Source of the DNA: Candidatus Bathyarchaeota archaeon
GTDB taxonomy: Archaea > Thermoproteota > CALKCG01 > B24 > DRYS01
DNA: 64,000 nt
Direction of reading: 5' to 3'
NCBI GenBank assembly: GCA_018396535.1
Contig: JAGTQC010000002.1
Span: forward strand, 197,152-261,151
Shown here: positions 1 to 8,737 of the stretch, piece by piece
Numbering within the stretch: position 1 is the first letter of the stretch
Layout: every line of letters begins with the position of its first letter
Translations under genes and position numbers: made by a program
The notes under the pieces: generated by a model
What the model was told of the DNA's origin: nothing
Seen by the model: the letters and a program-made list of their open reading frames with translations, nothing else
Database searches by the model: none

Positions 1-21
1 AATAGGAAGAGTGACGACTAC

Positions 22-453
22 CTAAATGCCAATTACTTGTATGTATATTGATCTAGTTTGAGGCCCGTCAAAATCTATAAGGAATACTTTCTGTCTTGTA
101 CCTATGACTATCTTCCCTTTAGATATAGGTAACGAAGTATGCATACCTACAAGTATGGATCGTAAATGAGCCCATGCATTCACGGCCATACGGCCATCCT
201 CTCTAAAGAAGTGATGATGCATGTATTCACCATCTTCAGGTACTAGCTTAGATAGAAATCTAACTATATCTTTAGTGAGACCCTTCTCGCTCTCATTAAC
301 AACTATACCTGTCGTCGTATGCATAGTATAGATCATAACTATACCATCGCTAACCCCACTCCTATCTACAACTTTAGATACCAAGTCTGTTATATCTATT
401 AAATCCTCGTCTTTTCTAGATTCAACCTTTATGTATTCGCCATAGATTTTCAT
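22..453 (-). CDS. YjbQ/UPF0047 family protein
   Basis: A 143-residue protein matching the YjbQ (UPF0047) family in full length. The family signature is visible: HTTTG near residues 46-50, an NES segment just after it, a GEYMHHHF stretch (about 76-83), NAWAHL (about 92-97) and a C-terminal FLIDFDGPQ-like strand. Family members form small trimeric barrels with a histidine-rich pocket. A weak thiamine-phosphate synthase activity is known for some, but the physiological role is unsettled. The gene follows the minus-strand amidohydrolase by 9 bp and has a GGAGAG ribosome site just upstream, so the two are probably co-transcribed. The ATG start is clear. Family call is firm; function is not. Confidence 0.9.
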   Translation of the reverse strand: MKIYGEYIKVESRKDEDLIDITDLVSKVVDRSGVSDGIVMIYTMHTTTGIVVNESEKGLTKDIVRFLSKLVPEDGEYMHHHFFREDGRMAVNAWAHLRSILVGMHTSLPISKGKIVIGTRQKVFLIDFDGPQTRSIYIQVIGI

Positions 454-462
454 AGTCTCTCC

Positions 463-1323
463 TCAACTTAGGATATACAATGCATTTAACCTTAATATGG
501 ATTCTTTAACTTCGCTATCCATAGGGAGGTATTGTATAGCTTCTATCATTTTCCCAGACTCCATACGTGGATGATTCGATCCAAATAATATCTTATCTTT
601 AAGAAATGCCTCTACGAATCTAATGCCTAGAGTTTCTATGAAAACTTTCTTGAAATGATCTTTGGGCGTACCCGTAAATGTATCAGCTATATCGAGATAC
701 ACATTTTCGTAACGAAGAGCTAAACAAATCGATTCCCAGATCCAGGGCCAACCCATATGCGTCAGTATTATCCTGAGTTCTTTAAACTTAGAAGCGATAG
801 GTTCGATTAATAAGGGGTAACTATATAGGAGATTACTACGGATATTCCAAGAGAAACCAGTATGTATGGTTAGGATTGCGCCCATATCCTCTAATGATTC
901 GTATATAGGGTAGATCCGTTCATCATCCGGTCTAAAGCCTTGAAGCGATGGATTTAGCTTAACGCCTTTAAATCTACGATGATCAATATACTTCTCGATC
1001 TCATCTAATGCTTCATCACCTCTTAGAGGGTCTAATCCTATAAGCCCTATGAATAGATCAGGATGCATTGATATAATTCTATCAAGCTCTTCATTACTAG
1101 GAAGTTTCACTCCATATGTCCTAGATAAATCCAACCCCAATATAACAGCTTTAGATACACCGAAGGATTTAAGTTGATCTACGAATACTCTCAATGGTTG
1201 TATACTCACTCTGAGATTATATACATCGCGTAAAGCCGTTGTCATCTGTGGGTTTCCTTTATGGATCTCCTCTATATTGATCGGATGGACATGAAAGTCT
1301 ATTATAACCATGGGATGCTCCAC
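463..1323 (-). CDS. Amidohydrolase-2 family TIM-barrel hydrolase/decarboxylase-like
   Basis: A 286-residue protein of the amidohydrolase_2 superfamily. It opens with IDFHVHP (metal-binding HxH), has KLNPSLQGF mid-protein, ILTIHTGF and ILTHMGWPW as the later metal-ligand histidine strands, and LFGSNHPRM at the end, where a metal-binding Asp usually stands but Asn is seen here. The family includes ACMSD-type decarboxylases and many hydrolases of unknown substrate. A distant paralogue lies at 58540-59430. It is upstream of yjbQ in a two-gene minus-strand unit. The specific substrate cannot be told. Confidence 0.85.
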   Translation of the reverse strand: MEHPMVIIDFHVHPINIEEIHKGNPQMTTALRDVYNLRVSIQPLRVFVDQLKSFGVSKAVILGLDLSRTYGVKLPSNEELDRIISMHPDLFIGLIGLDPLRGDEALDEIEKYIDHRRFKGVKLNPSLQGFRPDDERIYPIYESLEDMGAILTIHTGFSWNIRSNLLYSYPLLIEPIASKFKELRIILTHMGWPWIWESICLALRYENVYLDIADTFTGTPKDHFKKVFIETLGIRFVEAFLKDKILFGSNHPRMESGKMIEAIQYLPMDSEVKESILRLNALYILS

Positions 1324-1344
1324 CTTAGATTAAGATAGGGATAG

Positions 1345-1358
1345 AAATACTTATATCA
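1345..1358 (+). promoter_or_regulatory. Possible TATA element upstream of the YkgJ-his gene set
   Basis: An AT-rich stretch reading AAATACTTATATC lies about 55 bp before the ATG at 1408, in the divergent gap with the amidohydrolase gene. It resembles an archaeal TATA box and would serve the rightward YkgJ-his transcription unit. There is no further support, and the site could also act leftward. Confidence 0.3.
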
Positions 1359-1407
1359 ATCTATCGCGTCGAGTATGCTCATTACCAACTAGCTGGAGTG
1401 TACAAAT

Positions 1408-1869
1408 ATGAAGTGTAGAATAGTACTAGGTTTCGATCCCAATATGAGATTTGAATGCGTTAAGTGTGGTTCATGCTGTCGTACAACTACTCATAACATC
1501 GTGCCTCTTCAGCTTTATCCACAAGAAGTTTCTAGAATAAGAGATATGGGTTATAGAGATTCCATAGCCTATATAGGGCGTGTACATTACATTAGAGCTG
1601 TGAATTCACACTGTATTTTTCTTACAGATGATGATCTATGCATGCTTAGACTTAAACATAAATGGAGCCCGGTTAATTGCAGACTATTTCCAATAACTGT
1701 TAAGCTCATTAACGATACGTTCATCTTAAATATGAACTGGGAGTATTCATCGAAAGTTAGTTGTAAAGGTTTTGGTTTAGGTCCGACTATAGCTGAAAGA
1801 TTTAAGGATATAGAAGAACTCTTAGATGAGATAGCTGAGTATACAACATATAGTAGAAATGCTTATTAG
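1408..1869 (+). CDS. YkgJ-family cysteine cluster protein
   Basis: A 153-residue protein with the zinc- or iron-chelating Cys cluster of the YkgJ/UPF0153 family: FECVKCGSCCR at residues 15-25, further cysteines at CIFL and CMLRL near residues 69 and 78, CRLFP (about 91-95) and a final SCKGFG. Such proteins probably bind a metal or Fe-S centre, and no reaction is established. It stands just ahead of hisC (gap about 26 bp), so it may be co-transcribed with the histidine genes, though no functional link is known. Confidence 0.85.
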   Translation: MKCRIVLGFDPNMRFECVKCGSCCRTTTHNIVPLQLYPQEVSRIRDMGYRDSIAYIGRVHYIRAVNSHCIFLTDDDLCMLRLKHKWSPVNCRLFPITVKLINDTFILNMNWEYSSKVSCKGFGLGPTIAERFKDIEELLDEIAEYTTYSRNAY

Positions 1870-1895
1870 CTTGTAATTTGAGGATTAATCCCACA

Positions 1896-2993
1896 ATGTT
1901 CCCACTAGAAAACACACGTATTCGAAAGACTATATTGACTATGGATCCATATGAGGCCCCGATGGAAATGGAGGGTATCGTAGCTAAACTTGACGCAAAT
2001 GAAAACCCCTATGGCCCATCCCCCAGGGTCTACGAAGCATTAACCTGCAGCTTGAAGGATATATGGAAGTACCCCTCTGTGAGAGAATACGAAAAACTTG
2101 AAGAATCTATAGCCTCCAAACTTAAATTGGATGATCCTAGATGTGTTGTATTAGGTTCTGGTTCAGATGAGCTCATAGATGTAGTATTCAAGCTATTCGT
2201 AAATCAGGGCAGTAGTATTCTCACGGTAGACCCAAGTTTCTCGATGTATAGGGTATATACGCATATAGCTGGGGGACGTTTAGTCGAGTATACAATGTCT
2301 GAAGACTATGTATTTGATATAGACATTTTCTTAGGTATAATAGATATGCTTAAAGATAATATCTGTCTGATAGCATTATGTAATCCAAATAATCCTACTG
2401 GAGGATATATAGGAAGGAGCGATTTAGCTAGAATACTAGAGTATGGAATACCAGTCTTGGTGGATGAAGCCTATATAGAATTCTCCGGTTTAGAATCTGC
2501 TGTAGGTATGCTTAGAGATTACGAAAATATTGTAGTTTTAAGAACATTCTCTAAAGCATATGGATTGGCAGGTCTTAGAATAGGATACGCCGTTACTAGT
2601 AGATGGATATCAAATAATATGAGAAAGGTTAGATCTCCCTATAGCATTAATCTCCTGGCTCTGAAGGCGGCTTCGGTGGCTATCGAAGATGATGAACATC
2701 TAAGGATGGTGGTAGAGGCAATAACATTAGAGAGGGAGAGAGTATTTCGTAAACTATCGGGTATAACCTCTCTTAAACCATTCCCATCTAGGGCTAATTT
2801 CATACTCGTAGATGGTAGTTGTTTAGGATTGAAGCCAGATGAATTTAAATCAGCTCTTATGAAGAGAGGTGTTTCAGTTAGGATTTGGTCTAAACTTGGT
2901 ATGCGTATGGGATGCATATTCCGTGTAACAATAGGTCGACCTAATGATAACGATCTATTCCTCGATGCTATAGTAGATTTAGGAGGTGGATGA
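1896..2993 (+). CDS. hisC: Histidinol-phosphate aminotransferase
   Basis: PLP-dependent class I/II aminotransferase that converts imidazole acetol phosphate and glutamate to histidinol phosphate. Visible family features are LDANENPYGPSP near the N-terminus, CNPNNPTGGY, VDEAYIEFSG and RTFSKAYGLAGLRIGY, which carries the Schiff-base lysine. The ATG at 1896 is preferred because alignment with other HisC proteins starts about here; an in-frame TTG at 1878 would add six residues. It is the first gene of the his cluster and runs into hisG with a 4-bp gap between its stop and the hisG ATG. Confidence 0.95.
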   Translation: MFPLENTRIRKTILTMDPYEAPMEMEGIVAKLDANENPYGPSPRVYEALTCSLKDIWKYPSVREYEKLEESIASKLKLDDPRCVVLGSGSDELIDVVFKLFVNQGSSILTVDPSFSMYRVYTHIAGGRLVEYTMSEDYVFDIDIFLGIIDMLKDNICLIALCNPNNPTGGYIGRSDLARILEYGIPVLVDEAYIEFSGLESAVGMLRDYENIVVLRTFSKAYGLAGLRIGYAVTSRWISNNMRKVRSPYSINLLALKAASVAIEDDEHLRMVVEAITLERERVFRKLSGITSLKPFPSRANFILVDGSCLGLKPDEFKSALMKRGVSVRIWSKLGMRMGCIFRVTIGRPNDNDLFLDAIVDLGGG

Positions 2994-2997
2994 AATA

Positions 2998-3855
2998 ATG
3001 AGAATAAGGATAGCGGTACCTAATAAGGGTAGGCTTAGAGAGCCTGCATTAAACTTACTTAGGAAAGCTGGGTTAAAAGGAGAGTATAGTGGTAGACTAT
3101 TGTATTGCCAAACCTCCAATCCGTTTGTTGAACTTATATTCGCTAGAGCCATAGATATACCTGGATTCGTAGCCTTAGGAGCAGCGGATTTAGGTATAAC
3201 GGGACATGATTACGTAGTAGAAGCAGGTGTAGATGTAGTAGAACTCTTAGACTTAGGATTTGGTCGAGCTAGGATAGTAGTAGCAGCCCATGAAGACTCC
3301 ATAGATAATATCGAAGATGTAAAACCGGGTAGCGTAGTAGCTACGAAGTATGTGAATATAGCCAGAAGATTCTTTGAGAATATAGGATTGAATGTATCTA
3401 TACTTAGAATAACTGGTGCCGCGGAGATTACACCATACATAGGTATCGCCGATCTTATAGTTGATGTTACTAGCACTGGACATACATTAGCTATGCATAG
3501 ATTGAAGATATTATCAGAAGTTATGGAGACATCTGCTAGGCTTATAGCGAATCCATCAAGCTTTAGAGACAAACGTGAAGTAATAGAAGAGATACGTCTA
3601 GCACTAGATAGTGTTATACGAGCTGAGGGTATGAAACTTATCATGATGAACGTCCCAGACGAGAAGTTAAACTCTGTTTTAAAGGTACTACCAGCTATGG
3701 CTGGACCGACTATAGCTGAAGTTAAAGCTGAAACTAAAATGTGGGAAGTATATACCGTGATACCTGAAAGCGATCTATACCGTGTTATAAGTGAAGCTAA
3801 GAGGGCTGGTGGTAGAGATATAATTGTGCTACCTATAGAACGCGTTGTTGTATAG
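2998..3855 (+). CDS. hisG: ATP phosphoribosyltransferase, long form
   Basis: First committed enzyme of histidine synthesis, joining ATP and PRPP to phosphoribosyl-ATP. At 285 residues it is the long HisG type: a catalytic part beginning RIRIAVPNKGRL, with the GAADLGITGHDYV segment and the PRPP-binding DLIVDVTSTGHT loop, and a C-terminal ACT-like regulatory domain (about residues 205-285) ending in PIERVV. The long form needs no HisZ and is normally inhibited by histidine. A perfect AGGAGGTG ribosome site at 2981-2988 selects the ATG at 2998 rather than the GTG at 2986. Confidence 0.95.
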   Translation: MRIRIAVPNKGRLREPALNLLRKAGLKGEYSGRLLYCQTSNPFVELIFARAIDIPGFVALGAADLGITGHDYVVEAGVDVVELLDLGFGRARIVVAAHEDSIDNIEDVKPGSVVATKYVNIARRFFENIGLNVSILRITGAAEITPYIGIADLIVDVTSTGHTLAMHRLKILSEVMETSARLIANPSSFRDKREVIEEIRLALDSVIRAEGMKLIMMNVPDEKLNSVLKVLPAMAGPTIAEVKAETKMWEVYTVIPESDLYRVISEAKRAGGRDIIVLPIERVVV

Positions 3856-3869
3856 GAGGATAATGCCAT

Positions 3870-4583
3870 ATGGAGATTATACCCTCGATAGATATTGAAA
3901 GAGGGATATGTGTTAAACGTATACGTGGAGAACCTGGTAGCGGTATCAAAATAGGAGATCCTAAACAGGTTGCATTAAGATGGTATTCAGAAGGAGCTTC
4001 AAGGCTACATATAGTTGATCTTGACGGGGCATTCATAGGTAAACCAGTTAACTTCGAGGTAATAGCTAGTATTGTAAATATGGTTAAAATACCAGTACAA
4101 GTTGGGGGAGGGTTGAGGACACTAGATGATTTTTTACGATACGTAGAGATCGGAGTGGATAAGGTCATAGTTGGTACGGTAGCCTATGAGAAACCGGAGA
4201 TGGTGGATAAATTGGTCAATACTCTAGGTGGAGGGAGAATTATAGTTGCGTTGGATGCATCTAAGGGTATGCTTAGGATACATGGCTGGAGGATGAAAAC
4301 AGGCACGAATATTATACACTATGCTAAGAGACTAGACTGTATAGGCCTAGCAGGCTTCCTATACACTAACGTAGATTTAGAAGGTACACTTAGTGGCATA
4401 GATACATATATGATTAAAACTCTTGTAGAGAACCTTAACACGCCTATAATTTATGCTGGAGGAGTTTCTACGCTTGAAGACATTAAGAAACTTAAAGAGC
4501 TTGGCGTATCAGCTATAATATTAGGTAGAGCCCTCTACGATGGATTGATAAGTTTTAGGGAGGCTCAAAAACTATGCGTATAG
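3870..4583 (+). CDS. hisA: ProFAR isomerase
   Basis: Phosphoribosylformimino-5-aminoimidazole carboxamide ribotide isomerase, a (beta/alpha)8 barrel of 237 residues. It begins MEIIPSIDIERG with the catalytic Asp in the first strand. It shows the phosphate-binding motifs VQVGGGLR in the first half and IYAGGVSTLED in the second half, as in the HisA/HisF fold, and VDLEGTLSG with the second catalytic Asp. A TAGGAGGA ribosome site lies about 10 bp upstream. The gene overlaps hisB by 10 bp, which suggests coupled translation. Confidence 0.95.
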   Translation: MEIIPSIDIERGICVKRIRGEPGSGIKIGDPKQVALRWYSEGASRLHIVDLDGAFIGKPVNFEVIASIVNMVKIPVQVGGGLRTLDDFLRYVEIGVDKVIVGTVAYEKPEMVDKLVNTLGGGRIIVALDASKGMLRIHGWRMKTGTNIIHYAKRLDCIGLAGFLYTNVDLEGTLSGIDTYMIKTLVENLNTPIIYAGGVSTLEDIKKLKELGVSAIILGRALYDGLISFREAQKLCV

Positions 4584-5164
4584 CTTCTTTCAAAAGAGAA
4601 ACTCTCGAGACGAGAGTAGAAGTTTACCTAAACCTTGATGGCGTAGGTGAAGCTAAAGTAGATACAGGTATATCCTTCTTAGATCATCTACTGGAAACCC
4701 TATCATTGTATAGCTTCATAGACACTACAATTAAAACGGTTTATGTAGATAGATTTGATGAACATCACATAACTGAAGATACGGCGATAGCTCTCGGTAG
4801 AGCTTTCGATCAAGCACTAGGCGATAGGGTGGGTATAAAGAGGTTTGGCTTCAGCTTTATACCCATGGATGAAGCTCTAGCTTTCGCAGCTGTAGATTTA
4901 GGTGGAAGGCCATATCTCAAATTTAAAGCATCATTCTTATCTAACATAATAGGCGACTTACCGCTTAATCTTATTAGACACATACTTGAATCCTTAGCGT
5001 ATAATGGCAAGATATGCATACATGCCAAGATTCTTTATGGAGTAGATGATCATCATAAAGTTGAAGCTCTATTTAAAGCACTAGGGAAAGCTTTAAGATC
5101 AGCCATTGAATATGATGAAAGAGCGATGGGAAAGAGTATGAGTAGAAAGGGGGTTTTAGGATGA
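4574..5164 (+). CDS. hisB: Imidazoleglycerol-phosphate dehydratase
   Basis: Monofunctional HisB dehydratase of 196 residues. The duplicated metal-binding histidine motifs are present: FLDHLLETL and DEHHITEDTAI in the first half, LIRHILESL and VDDHHKVEALFKALGKAL in the second. There is no N-terminal histidinol phosphatase domain, so the phosphatase must be encoded elsewhere. The ATG lies inside the end of hisA behind a GGGAGG motif, and the hisB stop overlaps the hisF start by 4 bp. Confidence 0.95.
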   Translation: MRIASFKRETLETRVEVYLNLDGVGEAKVDTGISFLDHLLETLSLYSFIDTTIKTVYVDRFDEHHITEDTAIALGRAFDQALGDRVGIKRFGFSFIPMDEALAFAAVDLGGRPYLKFKASFLSNIIGDLPLNLIRHILESLAYNGKICIHAKILYGVDDHHKVEALFKALGKALRSAIEYDERAMGKSMSRKGVLG

Positions 5165-5925
5165 AGATGAGATTTAAACGTATAATACCATGCTTAGATA
5201 CTAAAGGCGGATTGCTTGTTAAAGGTGTAAAATTTAACGGTATACGTATTTTAGGAGACCCTATCGATAGGGCAAAGATTTATGAAGAACAAGGTGCTGA
5301 TGAGATAGCACTATTAGATATATCTGCTTCTCTCGAGAAAAAGTGTATTGCCACGGATTTAGTTAGGAAGATTTCATCTAGTATAAGTATACCGTTAATC
5401 GTCGGTGGAGGTATTAGAAGTATTGATCAAATAAGAATTCTTTTAGAAGCTGGTGCAGATAAAATCTCCATAAATACTGCTGCAGTAGAGAATCCTATGA
5501 TCGTGAAGGAGGCTGCATCTACATTCGGAAGTCAGCATATTATAGTAGCTATAGATGCTGTGAGGGTATCTCAAGATAAATGGGAAGTTTATACTTATGG
5601 TGGTAGTAGACCTACAGGTTTGGATGTCGTAGATTGGGCTACTAGAGTAGAGGAATTAGGCGCATCTGAAATACTATTAACGAGTATAGATGCTGATGGA
5701 ACTAGAGGAGGATACGATATCAAATTAATTCGTACAGTATCTGAAGTTGTAGATATACCTGTAATAGCCTCTGGTGGGGCGGGTAACCCTGAACATATAT
5801 ATATGGTTCTAACTGACGGTATGGCTGATGCAGCTTTAGCTGCATCAATTTTCCACTACGGGGAGTATAGCATTAGAGATATCAAGCTATACTTAGCTTC
5901 AAGAGGCGTACCTGTAAGATTGTAA
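5161..5925 (+). CDS. hisF: Imidazole glycerol phosphate synthase cyclase subunit
   Basis: Cyclase subunit of imidazole glycerol phosphate synthase, 254 residues, a HisA-like barrel. Landmarks are RIIPCLDTKGG with catalytic Asp in strand 1, LIVGGGIRSIDQ and VIASGGAGNPEH as the two phosphate sites, and TSIDADGTRGGYD with the second catalytic Asp. HisF normally receives ammonia from the glutaminase HisH, but no hisH occurs in this window. Free ammonia or a distant hisH must be used. Overlaps the hisB stop by 4 bp. Confidence 0.95.
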   Translation: MKMRFKRIIPCLDTKGGLLVKGVKFNGIRILGDPIDRAKIYEEQGADEIALLDISASLEKKCIATDLVRKISSSISIPLIVGGGIRSIDQIRILLEAGADKISINTAAVENPMIVKEAASTFGSQHIIVAIDAVRVSQDKWEVYTYGGSRPTGLDVVDWATRVEELGASEILLTSIDADGTRGGYDIKLIRTVSEVVDIPVIASGGAGNPEHIYMVLTDGMADAALAASIFHYGEYSIRDIKLYLASRGVPVRL

Positions 5926-5941
5926 TTTGAGTTATATAGCT

Positions 5942-7219
5942 ATGATAGTAGAAATTCATAATTTATCAGATATAGATATTAGCAATATTGTAAGAATATA
6001 CGATTTAGACTACAGGATAGAAAATTATGTAAAGGAAATAATAGAAGATGTAAGGATTAGGGGTGATTACGCTGTTATAGATTATACAGAGAAATTCGAT
6101 GGAGTAAAACTCTCTATGAACGAGATCGAGATAAGCAGAGAGAGAATATACGAAGCCTTATCTATAGTACCTGAAGACTATATACGTACCGTTAAGGAGG
6201 TATATGATAGATTACTAGAGTTTCACAAGATGCAACTTCCAAAAGACTTTAAGATAGAAGTATCGCCTGGTGTTAAGTTAGAATTCAGATGGACCCCCCT
6301 AACTAGAGTTGGCTTATATATACCTGGAGGGTTGCATCCATACCCATCTACTATACTTATGACTTCAGCTCCAGCTAGAATAGCTGGTGTACGTGAGATA
6401 ATAGCATGCACGCCTCCTAGACCTAAAGGGTTGAATCCGTATATACTAGCCACCTTTGCTGTAGCTGGAGTTGAAAGGGTATTTCAGATTGGAGGTATTC
6501 AAGCAATAGCGGCTATGGCTTTTGGTACGGATATTGTACCTAAAGTAGATAAGATCGTCGGACCCGGAGGTATATACATAGCTACAGCTAAACGTCTACT
6601 ATATGGTATTGTGGGATTAGATGCACCTACCGGCCCTAGTGAAATCGTCATACTAACCGATGGATCTACTAAAGCTGAATATGTAGCTTTAGATCTACTA
6701 GCTCAACTGGAGCATGGGCCGGGCTGTAAAGCTATACTTATAACATTATCCAGGAATTACGCTATGGAAGTAGCTAGGATTATAGGGCACTACGCCACAG
6801 AGGCATCTATAGAGTTATCTAAAGATAGCCTCCTCATACTTGTAGCATCTAATTTGGATGAAGCTTTAGATTTCATAGATAGATACTCTCCTGAGCATCT
6901 AGAGGTACACTTAGAAGAGCAGCCTATAGATCTTGTAGAGAGATGTAGAAGCTGTGGAACAATCCTGATAGGCGAATTTTCACCAGCAGCTATATCCGAT
7001 TACGCTACAGGAGGAAATCACATACTACCAGTAGGAGGGGCAGGTAGGTTTTCATCAGCTCTTTCTGTATACGATTTTATGAAGCATATAACCATTCAGA
7101 ATATATCGTACGAAGGATTTAAACGTATAGCTGAAGCAGCTGTTCGACTTGCTAATATAGAAGGATTTACTATGCATCGTAAAGCTATCGAGGCTAGGTT
7201 AAGAGGGGGATCTATTTGA
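5942..7219 (+). CDS. hisD: Histidinol dehydrogenase
   Basis: NAD- and zinc-dependent enzyme that oxidises histidinol to histidine in two steps. The 425-residue protein shows the family pattern: a GLYIPGGLHPYPSTILMTS block, VDKIVGPGGIYIATAKR, GPSEIVILTD, LLAQLEHGPGCKA (zinc ligands Gln/His), YSPEHLEV with the catalytic Glu-His, and DYATGGNHILPVGG. ATG 5942 is taken as start; an in-frame TTG at 5927 is possible. The hisD stop overlaps the TTG start of hisE. Confidence 0.95.
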   Translation: MIVEIHNLSDIDISNIVRIYDLDYRIENYVKEIIEDVRIRGDYAVIDYTEKFDGVKLSMNEIEISRERIYEALSIVPEDYIRTVKEVYDRLLEFHKMQLPKDFKIEVSPGVKLEFRWTPLTRVGLYIPGGLHPYPSTILMTSAPARIAGVREIIACTPPRPKGLNPYILATFAVAGVERVFQIGGIQAIAAMAFGTDIVPKVDKIVGPGGIYIATAKRLLYGIVGLDAPTGPSEIVILTDGSTKAEYVALDLLAQLEHGPGCKAILITLSRNYAMEVARIIGHYATEASIELSKDSLLILVASNLDEALDFIDRYSPEHLEVHLEEQPIDLVERCRSCGTILIGEFSPAAISDYATGGNHILPVGGAGRFSSALSVYDFMKHITIQNISYEGFKRIAEAAVRLANIEGFTMHRKAIEARLRGGSI

Positions 7220-7497
7220 GCTGGAGTATATTCGATGAAATATATAAGGTTATAGAAGATAGAAGAGATAATCCTAGGAGTGAATCCTATACATCAAAGC
7301 TTATAGCAGATGGCCTTGAAGCTATATTAAGTAAGATAGATGAAGAAGCTGAAGAACTTAAAGAAGCTGCTAGAAATGGTGAACATGGTTTAATCCATGA
7401 AGCTGCAGATCTCATATTCCATATAATGGTCCTCTTAGTATACAAGAAAGTTCCGTTAAATGCTATACCATTAGAATTCATGAAGAGAAAACGATGA
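7216..7497 (+). CDS. hisE: Phosphoribosyl-ATP pyrophosphatase
   Basis: A 93-residue all-helical MazG-fold pyrophosphohydrolase that turns phosphoribosyl-ATP into phosphoribosyl-AMP. Metal-binding acidic residues are visible in EEAEELKEAARNG and EAADLIFHIMVLL, spaced as in HisE. A GAGGGGG motif at 7204-7210 supports the TTG start that overlaps the hisD stop. In Sulfolobus the next gene is hisH; here the next gene is hisI after only 44 bp. Confidence 0.92.
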   Translation: MSWSIFDEIYKVIEDRRDNPRSESYTSKLIADGLEAILSKIDEEAEELKEAARNGEHGLIHEAADLIFHIMVLLVYKKVPLNAIPLEFMKRKR

Positions 7498-7541
7498 ATC
7501 CTATAATTGTTATTTAAGCTAATATCTTAAGGTGTCGGTAG

Positions 7542-7904
7542 ATGAAGTTAAAGTTAGCAGACGCTGAGAAGATAGCTGACAGAGTATGTTTCAGATTTGG
7601 AGGCCTAATAGTAGCTGTAGCTCAAGATGTACATACAAGTGAAGTACTTATGGTAGCTTTCATGAATAGAGAAGCGCTTATAAAGACATTAACTACAGGT
7701 CTGGTACACTACTGGAGTATATCTAGAGGTAGATTATGGATGAAGGGGGAGATGTCAGGTAATGTACAAAGGGTAGTGGATGTAATATTCGACTGCGATT
7801 ATGATACAGTCCTGGTTAAAGTAGAGCAAGTAGGTGTAGCATGTCATGAAGGATTCAAAAGCTGCTTCCATAATAAAATCGATACATCATACGTACAAAC
7901 CTGA
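7542..7904 (+). CDS. hisI: Phosphoribosyl-AMP cyclohydrolase
   Basis: A 120-residue zinc enzyme opening the adenine ring of phosphoribosyl-AMP. It has the expected HTSEVLMVAFMNREAL start segment, LVHYWSISRGRLWMKGE, the metal-binding FDCDYDTVLVKVEQ and VACHEGFKSCFH with catalytic zinc Cys/His residues. Stand-alone cyclohydrolase, not fused to HisE. AAGGTG lies upstream of the ATG. It ends the his cluster and converges on the minus-strand ABC ATPase 11 bp later. Confidence 0.94.
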   Translation: MKLKLADAEKIADRVCFRFGGLIVAVAQDVHTSEVLMVAFMNREALIKTLTTGLVHYWSISRGRLWMKGEMSGNVQRVVDVIFDCDYDTVLVKVEQVGVACHEGFKSCFHNKIDTSYVQT

Positions 7905-7915
7905 TATAATTGCTA

Positions 7916-8665
7916 CTATACCTCTATGGGTAATTCTTCTTCAGTTAACATTACAGACCTTCTCTCCTCGATCCTCTCTATCTGCCCATCCCTTATCCAT
8001 GCTATACGATCAGATACATCTATCATCTTAAGATCGTGCGTAGCACATATAACAGTCACACCTTTCTCAGCTTTAAGCCTATAGAGTAACTGAACTATAG
8101 CAAAGCCAGTAGTTAAGTCTAGGTTTCCTGTAGGCTCGTCTGCTAGTATTATAGCTGGATCGTTTGCTAATGCTCTAGCTATAGCAACCCTCTGCTGCTG
8201 ACCACCTGAAAGCTCGGTCGGTCTATGATTCAGACGATCACCTAAACCGACAGTTTCAAGAAGAGCTCTAGCTTTCTTAACCCTCTCTTCTCTAGGTACA
8301 CCAGCAAATATCATAGGAAGAGCCACGTTATCTAAAGCAGTTAGTACAGGGATCAGATTAAACGTCTGGAATATATAACCTATCCTATGACATCTAAGCC
8401 AGGCCTTCTCTTTAGGATTCATCTTAGCTATATCTACATTCTCTATAAGTACACGCCCAGAAGTCGGTGTATCAAGGCCCCCAATCATATTGAATAATGT
8501 AGTTTTGCCAGATCCACTAGGACCCATTATGGATAAATACTCACCCTTACTTATATTTAAGTTAAGCCCTCTTAAAGCATGGACCTCCTCACCTTTTAGT
8601 AAATAGACTTTACGTAGATCTTCAACCTTCACCACATATTCAGGTGATATACTCAGAGAGATCAC
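7916..8665 (-). CDS. ABC transporter ATPase, LolD/MacB-type
   Basis: A 249-residue ABC ATPase with Walker A GPSGSGKTT, Q-loop FQTFNLIP, signature LSGGQQQRV, Walker B AIILADEPTGNLD and the H-loop ATHD. The sequence resembles LolD/MacB/FtsE-type ATPases, especially HALRGLNLNISKGEYLSIMG. These normally pair with FtsX-like permeases for lipoprotein or drug handling, yet no such permease is adjacent. The GTG start at 8665 lies in a GAGGTGA motif, so a GTG at 8635 or 8632 is also possible. Family call is firm, substrate unknown. Confidence 0.9.
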   Translation of the reverse strand: MISLSISPEYVVKVEDLRKVYLLKGEEVHALRGLNLNISKGEYLSIMGPSGSGKTTLFNMIGGLDTPTSGRVLIENVDIAKMNPKEKAWLRCHRIGYIFQTFNLIPVLTALDNVALPMIFAGVPREERVKKARALLETVGLGDRLNHRPTELSGGQQQRVAIARALANDPAIILADEPTGNLDLTTGFAIVQLLYRLKAEKGVTVICATHDLKMIDVSDRIAWIRDGQIERIEERRSVMLTEEELPIEV

Positions 8666-8697
8666 CTCGACTACAAGTTTATTTAGCTGCTAACAAT

Positions 8698-8732
8698 GAT
8701 TATAAAAATTTTTAATACCCCTTAGGAGGGTG
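8698..8732 (+). promoter_or_regulatory. TATA-like element and strong ribosome site before the CoA kinase
   Basis: The stretch GATTATAAAAATTTTT at 8698-8713 looks like an archaeal TATA region. GGAGGGTG at 8725-8732 is a near-perfect Shine-Dalgarno site that fixes the GTG start at 8738. Confidence 0.45.
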
Positions 8733-8737
8733 AACTT

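Noticed and set aside
3210..3869. 219-codon minus-strand frame opposite hisG
   Set aside because: It is a shadow of hisG: composition is Ser/Thr/Ile-rich and there is no recognisable domain, whereas hisG is unmistakable.
7846..8031. 61-codon frame over the hisI end and ABC ATPase 3' end
   Set aside because: Overlaps both clear genes in other frames and has no ribosome site.
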